The notes under the pieces are model-generated. The model did not search any database. It had not been told where the DNA came from and was given only the letters and a program-made list of their open reading frames with translations. The translations under genes and the position numbers were made by a program. From the NCBI RefSeq assembly GCF_001949145.1, contig NW_019091386.1, positions 1,838,131 to 1,878,114 of the forward strand: a stretch of DNA of 39,984 bases. Reading direction: 5' to 3'. This document shows, piece by piece, positions 1 through 11,300 of this stretch. Positions within the stretch are counted from its first letter, which is position 1. Every line of letters starts with the position of its first letter. Origin of the DNA: Acanthaster planci (taxonomy: Eukaryota > Echinodermata > Asteroidea > Valvatida > Acanthasteridae).

Positions 1-675
1 TTAATATACGTTGGGTAAGGGCAAACCCGTTATATATAATCAGCAGGGGGTAGTTGATCGGACGATTTTTAAGAGGAGTAAAACTGTTCCCCGGAGAGGT
101 ACCATAAATAAGCCTTCTTCAGAATGACAAAACGACATGTCATTCATCATACAGGCTGGTCTTCGATATCATAAAAATAGACCAATCATATACCAAATAC
201 AGTCTGCAAATTGCCTTTTGATTAATATTTGAAAAGAATGTATTTGGTTTTTATTTGCACTACATTTGTACATACATGTATCACAATTTCTCTTATAGTT
301 CTTCATACAATGTACACATCAATAGGATATATATATTTTTCTTTTTTTCAGTAAGTGTATAATGCATATTTTGTGTTGTAATTTTTACACGAGAGGCAGG
401 TACATGTGCATGTGAAAGAAGACTACTTTTAGCAATGTAATTTAGAGACTTAAAAAAAAAACAAAAAAAAACAGCATCATGGTGCACCCTGGGTAGATTA
501 CAGAACTAATGCATTCACTATTAATTACCTGCATTGTTGAAACATAAGCAAATCTTCAATGGATCCATTTTTGTTCTGTGACTCTGCATGGTTTGGGAAT
601 ATAGAAATTAACCTGGCGCAATATCATAATTTAAAGAATTTCATTTTCTGAAGCTACATTTTATATACAGCGCTA

Positions 676-681
676 TTTATT
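676..681 (-). terminator. Candidate polyadenylation signal AATAAA for the TBC gene
   Basis: AATAAA on the minus strand, about 1.47 kb after the TBC gene stop. A second copy lies at 250-255. No nearer AATAAA was seen. Which, if either, is used cannot be told from the sequence. Confidence 0.3.
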
Positions 682-1563
682 TTCCGGATAAAAAAATCGG
701 TAAATAGTGTAGGGTAGGCCATTTTGTCATAGTTTGCATGATAAAAATAACTGATTAGAAAAAAAAAAAATAGACATATAGTGGCTTGTCCTTAACTGTT
801 GTGACCAGTTTTGTAAACAAAAGGCAATGAACATCAAAAGGTTACGGAGAATGCCACACGGCATCCTTGTGATAAAAAACAAGTTCTGCAGCCTCTTGCA
901 AATACTGTTGATTAAACCTATTGCGATATCGCTGCCGAGCGCCACCGGGGTGGTGATCCAGTCACCTCCCGGGTCACGGCACTTTGCTCCCTGCTTCAGT
1001 GCTTCAATAAAACCCCCAAAATAGTACTCCCGCCAAATTCAACTCAACCCTTTTGAACCTGGCACAGAGCTTCTCCATTCATGCGTCCGTAAATTCGTCC
1101 CAGGTTTCACGGCAAAAAACAACCGTGCTCTTCTTTTGTATGTGATGGCTCTGACCAAAGGTTTAACAAGTTGTCGTTTTGACCAGCATGGCTAAACATA
1201 GCAGCAAGCTCTATACAAGTTTGTAGGCGACCAGTAGCCTTGGTACGATCTACAAGGAATCAAAGAATCATGCACATGTAAGTTGGCAGCTCAGGAAATA
1301 CGGTGCTGTCATTAATGCTTTGTTGGTTTTCACTATTTTGTGCCGAGTTCAGAAAAGAAATTTGTTCAATTCCATTGCTGCAATTTTGCACATATACAAT
1401 GGACTACTCATCCCGAAGTGAAAATCCAAGACTTGGATTTGTTTCGCGACACTGAAGTCTGACAAAATGGGAGCATCTTAGATGACATGCCTTATTCCTT
1501 TCCACTTTTGCATAACAAACAGAAACTTCTGTGAAGAATGTGGTGACAATGCGGGTGTTTCAT

Positions 1564-1710
1564 AATAGTGCGCCTCCAAGAGTTTGCAACGCTTTGACCA
1601 ATTACAGTGTGCGAAATCTGTTACACAAAATATGTGCGTTTGGAAAGGGTCGACAAATTTCGCACACTGGGATTGGTCAATGCGTTGCAAACTCTTGGAG
1701 ATGCACTATT
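1564..1710. repeat. Fold-back element: 54-bp inverted repeat arms
   Basis: The arms 1564-1617 and 1657-1710 are reverse complements with five mismatches in 54, separated by a 39-base loop. The arms share CTCCAAGAGTTTGCAACGC and GTGTGCGAAAT. No clear target-site duplication flanks them, and no coding capacity is present. This is the shape of a MITE or fold-back element, or of a long hairpin RNA. I do not recognise the family. Confidence 0.85.
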
Positions 1711-1792
1711 CTCAATCGCCAGAATCTGGTAGGTGTAACCAGCACATTACTATATGTGCTTAACGTTTACGACGAGGACCAGCAAGAATGAA

Positions 1793-1855
1793 CATTAACC
1801 CTAACACTCCTCAGTCCTCCAACAGGTGAAGGATTGAGGAGTGTTAGGGTTAATG
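1793..1855. repeat. 26-bp-stem hairpin with TTAACCCTAACACTCCTCA arms
   Basis: The arms 1793-1818 and 1830-1855 pair over 26 positions with one mismatch, which is a G-U pair if transcribed from the plus strand. The loop is 11 bases. The outer stem carries AACCCTAA, one telomere-like unit, but only as a single unit. Confidence 0.9.
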
Positions 1856-2146
1856 AGTGTTTTTTTCTGACTTCCAATGTGTCATTCCATTCTGTGCTAG
1901 TATTATTACAGTTATGACAAGCTAGGGGAATAGGAGAAGAATGTGAAAATTAAAGCTAAGCACATGCAAGTTGCCAGGATTTTGACGCTCCAACAGGCAG
2001 CTGACACATCTTAGACTGGTTGTGGATTTGGCCAGTCCTGCAGGCCACTGGAAGACCATCACGGCAGCAAGCCACAACATCTCCCCACTTCTTTTTTTTG
2101 GGGGGAGGGGTGTTAAGTTAAAAGCCAACCTATGTCCCCCTTCGAC

Positions 2147-2334
2147 TTAACTGTGGCTGTTGGTGGCCATGTGGGTGGCCAGCACCTGGCTGAACTTCTT
2201 TTGGTGCATGTCGATGGCCTCGATGCTCTTGAAGAGGTCCTCGCAGCGGATGTCCTCGGGGAGCTTGGTTAGGAACTGGGCCAGCTGAATGAACTCCAGC
2301 GAGATGAGGATCTCCTCGTACAGATGCAGGATGC
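2147..2334 (-). CDS. TBC1D12/14-like exon 11: C-terminus and stop
   Basis: This exon encodes 845-905 and the stop codon TAA (2147-2149). [20 protein letters not shown] then [14 protein letters not shown] matches the last TBC helices of TBC1D12/14. The tail [18 protein letters not shown] is short. The acceptor is CCCCTCACAG. Codon use is GC-rich compared with the flanking introns, in keeping with a real coding exon. Confidence 0.94.
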
Positions 2335-5300
2335 CTGTGAGGGGCCCCAGGAAGTGGGAGATTGGGAAAACAATGAGAACGACATGCGTGACGTTCGGCA
2401 GAGTATTTGTTTCTCTTGGTTTCGATATAATCCATGTGCTGCCGGGTCTACACTGAAGTTGCACAACGAGTTCCTAGGGGATTTTCAAAATTTTCCGTTC
2501 TCAAATTCTTCAGAAATTCATAACTTCACTCACTGGATGTTTACAACCCACACAAATGACTTTCTGGTGGCTACTCTAATCTGATAGGCTATAGATGCCC
2601 GAATATTTCAGCCAGGCCTGCTGCCTTGTAAAGAGAGCCCAGCTTGTGCGGTGTTGCGTAATTTTCTTTTGTTCCTAAAACTGGCCCAGTGCGCTGCTGG
2701 TGTCTCTTCAAATGCGGCCAGGTTAGTGTGCAGCAGTATCGTATCCCCCTGGGGAAGTCTATCCAAGTGGTATGAAGGGGTGGGAGAGAAAGGACTTGGT
2801 ACTGATGAGGTGGACATTCCAGCTCCAATGTTCGTCTAAGTTTTAGACATAATATTGACTCAACTTCAACAAGGCATTCAAAATTTTCTAAAGCTTTTAT
2901 TTCAGATCCGTGTAAAGGTGCGTGCGAGAAATGGCCAACTTGACATGACCAATTGCTCATTATTACTCAGTACACATAATTCTTGTATCAAGTGATTTTT
3001 CTTTTTGCCCTGCGGATTTGATAGTTGTTAACACTGTCTTTGCTTAGTTATTTCTTTGAAAATCTTGCTTGGGACAGGCAACCCCAGATATCCAACGCGA
3101 GAGAGCTTAACCCCTGAATCACTTAGCCAGTTGGAATAGTCTAGCTGATTTGTATCTTTAAAGTACCTGCGTGTAAGATTTAATTTCAATCCCTTCCCAA
3201 AATAAAAGCAACATGATACTGGCAGCCTTTGGGCCATACAAAAAGTGTGGCAGGAGCGAACTTGAGGTCTGCCTTACCTAGCGCCGTGCGGAACATGAAC
3301 TCTTCGCCATCCCGGAAGAAGATGTCCAGGAATCGGCAGGCGACGTCAAGTGGTAGCGACTTGGTGTACAGCGTGTACATCCTGGAGAACAAAGGAGGGA
3401 GGAAAAACATGGTGAGACAACTCCAGGAAAGGCTGACCATACACCTTAGGGCCTTTGATTTCCCAATCCTAATCTTGGTAAGGCTGCCTTGTTTAATAAG
3501 AACCTGGTCTGAGACAGCTATATAATGTGCCAATATTGGTTATTACCACCTCATCAGTGAATGAAACATACACCTGGACGACCATCTGTTTCAGCCTGCA
3601 TAGTTACTGTATTTGGGGTGAGATAAACTGCTCTGTTGCAGTCAAGTCCATCACGAGCCCCAATGCAAGTCCTTTTGCGAGACCAGTCACAAGTAACTGG
3701 GTGAACAACGATGAAGAAGTACTCTTCTCCAAGTTCATTTTTATCGCTTGTCAATTGGCTTGAGACTTGTGATGCACTTACAGGGAATTCTGATGGACTC
3801 AACAGCAACAACACTGACGGACAGTGGAGTTCTACTCATCTTCCAGAAAGGCCAAAGTTGAATCTGCATCGTGTTTGATCTGTTTTTATTTCCAAAATCA
3901 AGTTTGAGTGATAAAAGCAAGTGAGGTGATGGCCATTTTTGGTCAAGCATCTGGTATTCCAGCGCCAGCCTTACCAGTCTATGATGTACAGGTCTGGGGT
4001 AAGGCACTGACTCTTGAAATGGTTGTACAAATCGGGAAGATTGTCTTCAAAGTATTCCTCGTAGGTATCAAAATAAGACTGCATCTGAAAGCAGATCAAA
4101 ACAGAGATAAAAAATCAGAGTGAAATGTGTATATGTTACGAGGTAAGGCTGTGCGGAATATCCGAATACCGAATATTTGATCCATTATCCAATATTCAAA
4201 TATTAGCACTATTTGCACTGTGAGGAAAGATGTGGAGAGGGTGTGTCTCTTAGTTAAGCTGCTGTTCTTTATTTGGAACAGGAAGCATTTTTGATGGAAA
4301 CAATGTTTATGGTTTCATATGAAACCAAAGAACCAAAGTGTGCATGACTTTAGTGCAGAGAAATGACAAACTTGGCAACTGAGGGTAGGGTTCCATGGAA
4401 TGAAAGGGTTCATATTTCAAGGGGGGGTCAAAATTTCCTAGAATAGTTATTCCTTCATTCGAACATTCTCACTGCATGCACAGAGGCCACCATCCCAATG
4501 ACTTGCCATCAGCAACAATCTTCAAGGCACTCACTGATAGGACTTACCACAGGCTGGTCCAGCCGGAAGAAGGCAAGTTGGCACGACTTGTTCAGAACAT
4601 TGGCGAAACAGCAGAACGCATCGGCTGGCTCCAGGTAGAGGAGAAATACTGCTGCGATGAAGGACATGCCTTGAACCTGGAGGATGGAAAGTGGACCTCG
4701 GGATTACTCTCTATCTCTATCGGTTTGAAGGAAGTGTGTGATGTCTGAGGGACACTGTCGCACTTGGCGGCCAACTGCAGGCGCGGTGCATAAAGTGCCA
4801 AATCTGAGACAACAGCACCTACATGTAGACCCACTGGACACTGCCCCTGTAGCCCTTGGAGGTCAGGAGAATGAGAGATGGCCTGAATGAAACCTTCAAG
4901 ATGCTAAAAATTAATGGTCTGGACGGCATCAAGCCAGAAGACCTGTTTTCCATGTCTATCTGAGGCCACAAATTAAAACCTCTTTGAGAAGGGGCTCAAC
5001 AAGGGATTGAATATAAGGGAGCACTTCCCTTCCCAGAGAGTTGTAGACACATGGGATAGACCTCCAAAAGAGATGGTAAACGCAGACAACTGATCAGTTT
5101 AAAGAAACATTGACAAGCACTGGAAAGAAAATGGATATGGGGTATCAAAAGGCTTAAACCTATAAATCTATAAACTGCACCCATCAATCCTCGGTGCAAT
5201 TGTTGGCTCTTGTGGTGGCTGGCACTTTTCCAGAAGCCATCGGGGCGGGAATTGAGTCCATCACGAGCCTGGTCACAAGTCCTATCATAGCACAGTCACA

Positions 5301-8300
5301 CACAGCAGTATAAACAATGACAAAGGAGTGCTTTTTGTCTCAGTTCATGTGAGCGGCCTGTGACTTGGCTTAAGACCGGCTAACTTGTGATGGACTTACA
5401 GGGACTTGTGGTGGATTCACCCGCAGCCCTACACAGCCATTCAAATGTACAAGCCCCTGGTGTACCGGTACATGTAACTGGTAAAAATAGAAACACAAAC
5501 TTCCCTAACAGGAAAACCCATACTAAGATTGCAATGGTCTGTGTTTCCGATGATGGGAATGAAGTAATAAGGACTGCATTTAGTATCAAAATAGCGGCAA
5601 CATAAAAAGATAGTGACATAAAATTGATTTTACTTACGTAGCCAATATCCGGTCTGTAGCACGCATATGCACCTAACACGCTATGAAGGCGGTCAAAATA
5701 AGGTCCCCCCTGTGCCAAAAAAAAATCAACCAGTAAATAACCTGAATGTAATTCCGTTGTAAATGATGTCTTTCATTCAAGTTGCTTTCAAGCTTACTTC
5801 ACGGAAGCGACAACCAATATTGTGGAAGAGGAAACATGCTTTGGGCAGGTGCCAATTCTTATCCTGCATATAAAACAACAGCTGGGTCGAGGTACCCAAC
5901 CAACTGAATCCCAGGCCCAGCTGCAAATTATTACTTTCCGACTCTACAATGTCTGACAAAAAAGACCAACAACAGGGCCTTGCTACGGCCCACACTACAG
6001 TACAAACTCATACCTTCTGAAATATACATAGATGTGGGAATGTCCGGGAAACATCTAGTCTTATCACATCAACGCTGTCTTCTCTGCTTGCCTCGTGAAC
6101 TGTCAAAAAGAAACAACACACCAAATGAGTTCAATGATACTGAAGAGCAGCCAATAAAATTTGAACATGACCCGATATGCAAAACGTAGCTCATGATCAA
6201 AATTATAAGTGGTGACGTGATTGGTTGTTTTGAATCTTAGGATTCACCTTCTTCTGAGTCCTCAGTGTCTGGTTCACTGAAGACCTTGATCCGGTCCTTG
6301 GCTCGGGCCAAGAAGATCTCAAACAGCTCAGGGGTGATGTTGAGCTCGTTGCCAATAGCCAGCATCCAGACACGGCCGCGGATGCTGGGTGGGATGCCTT
6401 GCCACCACATCTCCCGTGTCTTCTTGCTGGTTTTGCTGCAGGGGTTAAAGAACAAGGTAAGAAAAACACAAATTGTAATTTCCAATTCCATCAAAACAGC
6501 TAAGCAAAAGTTCTTATCCTTTTCATGGCAACAAAAGATGTATGCATGTACCTAAACCTTTAAATGGGCATGCTGCCCTTAGAAGTTCAAAGCAGGTGCC
6601 ACTGGTTTTCTGCACAGTGGAAGATTGAGGAGGAATCAGAATGCCAAGGATGTTTGGGTTGATGGAGCATTAAGGAACTCATAATTTTCCAGCTCTACAA
6701 GTGACATATTTCTAGTCTGTGCAACATGTTGGGCAACGATTTACCGTACCTAGATTAAAGAGGTAACACATAACACTCGTCACTCGCTGAGGCCCATATA
6801 GACTTGAATCCAGTCGGACTTACGTTGCTCTTCCCCAGTAAGCCATCTCTCAGCCTGTAAGCACTACACGGTCGTTGCGCTCGGCCCAGCAGCTTGCGTA
6901 ACCCTTATAAGGTGCCCTCATTTGATAGCCTTTATTGTACAACATGTGTCACACATCACCAGTCGGTAAGTCCGACTTGACGGATAAGCCAATCGGACCC
7001 CGTTGGTGATATGAAGTTATTCATAATTGCATATGAACAACGTGATCTTGCATAATGTATACAGAATTTCCGCCAATCCTTTGATTGGCGGAAAGTCTGA
7101 GTAGTCAAACTTGGAATTTCCGTCAAAGTAGTCAGACTTGTAGACTCGTTTATTATAATGCAGGTATGAACGACGTAAAAACAAGTCTGGCAATGTGATT
7201 GGCTGCTACCACTTTTGGAAGATGAGCCCATTTGCTGTGTACAAATGGTTGGCAGATTCATCAAGTTTGGATTTCTGAACTGAACTCATAGTAATTATGT
7301 GGACACAACAGGCCGTGAAGCAAGTAACGGCACAAGGTCTTGGCATGTGTCCAAAGCATAACTGAAGACGTCACAGAGATTCCGACTTGAGTCAAGTCTG
7401 AGGCCCATGGCATTGGCGGTGAGCAGTGTGATAAATGCTGCTCTGTTCTGTGACAGTCACTCTGTAACAAAACCCATCACAATGTTTTCTGCCATTAAAT
7501 GGGGCGGTCAGAAATGCCTAATGAAACATCCCCGGATTGGTCGATAAATGTGGCTGGAACATGTCTGATGAAAAGTGTCGTGAAGAGACAAGAAGGCTTC
7601 ACTTACGCTTGGTCCCAGTTCTTCAGAAGGTCGGTTTGCCAAACGTGGAGGAGGGTCTTGATTCCTTCTTCGTACTTCAGCTGCTTGGCCAGCTTCTTCA
7701 TTTGCTGCTTGTACACCTTGATCTCTGCAAACAAGAGTTTCGAAAATTCCCGATTCTTTCTATTTTATTTGTGAAGGAATAATAGGACAACTGACTAAAA
7801 AGCCAGGCAGCCAATTTCAAATTCGAATGAAATGAAATGACAAATAATGCCAAGCCTACCTTCCAAACTGGGGGAGGGAATTACCCTACCGTCACTGGGA
7901 GGGTGACACCAACCTTTTCTCTCAAATATATATTACAGAATCTAGGGTGTGTCGTGACATGGTTCAATATGCCACCTCTACCTTTCTGTTTGGCTCCTTT
8001 GACCATCTTCTCGTATTGCTCTTTGTGCTTCAGTTCTTCATCTGGACTCTTGGCGGGCAGATTCCTGAAAAGTATACAGAATATTGGATGAGCACCAAAG
8101 CCTACCATCAGTATCAACTGAAGCTCCATACAGGGGCACAAAACCCTTCCAACTTGTACAAGTGCCTACTGGTATCATACATACATTTGCATATAAATTG
8201 TATTGTAGTCACAGTGGGGACTGCATTTCAGTACTCATATCGCACAATTGTGCAATGAGCAGCATTCCATTTTGTGACAGGCTTCAGCCATGCATAATAC

Positions 8301-11300
8301 CGTATGTCTACCGGTACATTGTGCATTCCATATGCCATGATCAAGTCTGTCCGCTGCATGTACAGTATGTGTACTGCTCAACTGATTAGTGCCACATTGT
8401 TAATCCATGCATAACATGTTGTACACGGAGTAGGGGTGTTGGCCAGAAGCTAAGAAGGTGTCTGGCAGAGTAGTGAAAACATAACTTAAGATATTATGTT
8501 TGGCCAGCGTTTGCTTCAAGTACATTGACAATATGCATACATGTATGTTTGGTAACAAAAAACTGAAGACGACACAACAAAAACTGTTCATTACAGTCTT
8601 TCAGAAGATTTCAGAAAAGCATGCTTGTGGGAAATAATAGGGAATTCTGTGTTGTCCTCATTTTCCATGAAATTCCGTCCGTTTTCTGTACCGTATTGCA
8701 GAGGCCTTCACCCTGGTACCTGACTAAAGTTGGATGACAGTTTAACTCTTCATATAAATTAAGCAGAGTCCATAAACTGGACCTCACACAGCAGCTGAAT
8801 CGATTTTTAAAAATCATTACCACATGTACATGTATCTGCATTATTTTTACATGTACTGGTATAATGTAAAGCATTCTGGCTAGGCAACTGCTTTTGTGAA
8901 ATGTACAGGTATGTGCAATTTGAGCGCTTTCAAAAATAAGGTATGGATGTCGATGGTAAACCCTTTCTTCTTGATTCGATACAGCAACAGAGAGGACATA
9001 ATTGTTGAATTGATTACTGAAATGATAATGTCAACAAAGAATAATTTTTTCCATACTCGAGTGAATGATTGTACCGGTACTTCCATGTTGCCTTGTTATT
9101 GGTAATGTACATGTACTTTTGACTACAGTCATATGAAATGTGTTACTGTGCATTATCTTGGAATTTAAGTTTCAACTTTCCATGTTGAAAAAAAGAAAAA
9201 TTAGTTTTCTGATGTTTTGAATTTTGGAGAATTGAAGAGGGTTACATGTAGGTTAAATATATACCCGGTACTTCAAAAGTATCCTGCACGATGTAAAGTG
9301 TTAGGGAACCCTCACATATTTCACCCAGACAATGTCAATTTTCGTCGGGATGTCAAAGTGAGAGATATACCAGTACCAACACCAAAGGCTTAAGTTTCCC
9401 TTTCTAGTTCAAACTGAAACAAAATTACAATCACATTTCATTTTCACAGTGCAGGTCACATTTAATCACGTTAATATAGGTTTTCCCGGCCAATTTCAGC
9501 AAAACGTCATTCAATTTTACACAGGGCCCATTTCATTTTGTTTTAAAAAGAATGATCCTTCATACGAGCACTCAATAATCAAAAGCAGGCATTCAATTTC
9601 GTTATTTAACATCTTCAGGGAAAGGCGTTCATTCAAATTCCAAAGGTTGTTTTGTTCATTAACATTTGCCTAAGGGCTTAGAAAGTGGTTGATCAGGCAT
9701 TTGATTTAGTCAATAAGCAATCTTGTTTCCCTTGTGCTTATTCTAAATTTGTTCTAGTGATAAGGGCTTTCGGGATATATGAATCTGATTTCCAGGGAAA
9801 AAGGTTTAATAGTGGATCCTGAGACAGCTTTTTGTCAACGTGACTTGGGACAAAAATTGTGGCAGCAAGGTTCTTACAAAAAAAAGTGAGGTTCGTAGTA
9901 AAGGGAAGTTGATTAACATTTTCCAGGGCAATAACACAGAGAAAGGCCTGTAAACAAGTTTTTTTTCCCTTTTCTTGTTTTAATGTTATTTACCTGAATT
10001 TTCCCTGGCGCTTTTGTTAACTTTATATGTACATTTTGAAATAGTCCCGATAATTGGATATAGGAAACACACACACAAAAGCTTCAGTGCATACAATAAA
10101 GAGCAAGACAAAACATTTCTGATTTGACTCAAGAAAATAGGCGTACAGATATAAACACAGAATAAAGGATACAAAGGAATCATTCAAAACCATCAAATAT
10201 GATTAAGGAATGAGAGAATCATACACAACGACTTAGAGCAGAAGACCAACGTCATTAAAACGCAGAATGCAAAAGAGATTTACTGTAAACGAAAAAGGAT
10301 CCTACACTCGTTGATAAGTTCTAATTTGACTGCACCTATTAGATAAAGGTGGTAGAGATCCACACTATACACTAGAATAGTAATAGTATACATGTAATTT
10401 GGAATGATGGAAATGAAACTGAACAGCAAAGCTACCACTGACAAACTGTTTGCATGAAAATAAATTTGAAGGTAAGAAAAAGGAAAAAGAAACCCCAATA
10501 CATGTACAAAAAAACCCATCGCATCTGTGCAATTGAATACGTATTGACAAAATCAGTGGATGTTTGCTGCAATTGGCCGGGGAAATCTACATTAAGTTGA
10601 AGTATTCAGTTGAAGTAAGCATGAGATTTTTGATGTCATACACGTGTACAAGCTTAAAAAATGACTTGAGCCTCAGACCTGACTGAGAAAGAGGAATTGT
10701 GGCTTGCCTAAGGAGAAATGACATTTGATATGACTTGTGGAAAAATGACTCATGGCTGGACTTGACTTGTGACAAAAGACAAAAAGCTTTCCTTGACTTG
10801 TGGAAAAATGAATTGGCAACAACACTGGGCCTACATGTACTGTATAGTTCCCTCCCAACTTACTGAGGTCGGTTCTCCAGGATTAGGGCTGTGGTAGAGG
10901 TGGCTGGCCGCATCCCCGCCTGCTTCTTCTTCCAAGTCAGCGACAGCGTGGGTGGGTGCGTCTTGCCCTTGGGTGGGTAGCTGTCGTTGTAGGCGCTGGC
11001 TGGGTGCTGCTGCTGCTGTTGCTGGGCGGCGGCCTGCTTGGCGGGACTCCGATTGAACAGCTTCCATCCGGAGGTGGATGGCGGGCTGTCCGTTTGGTCA
11101 GTTGTCGCAGACTTGGTGGATGATGACTTCCAGGGAAAAAGATTTCTGTTAGGTAGACAAGACACTGCACCAAGTCACGACAATATACATGTACAATGCC
11201 AGTGTGCATGATATGATTCATTGTAAGCTGATAAGCAAGTTTGGTTAATTTTCAAAAGGCAAGGCTTTTTGACTTAACAATTCACACGTGCGATGCGTAC

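Larger units (their letters stand above)
1..2146. other. 3' flank / possible 3' UTR of the TBC gene
   Basis: This stretch has no reading frame that I can support. It is A/T-rich and holds two strong inverted repeats (1564-1710 and 1793-1855), a T-rich tract near 340 and A-runs near 450-470. Part of it is probably the 3' UTR of the minus-strand TBC gene, depending on the polyadenylation site used. Confidence 0.5.

Noticed and set aside
1801-1850. Telomere-like AACCCTAA/TTAGGGTTAA
   Set aside because: Only single units are present, as the outer part of a hairpin stem. It is not a telomeric array.
2589-2960. Minus-strand open frame of 123 codons in intron 10
   Set aside because: It lies within an intron whose flanking exons join in phase without it. 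No domain recognised.
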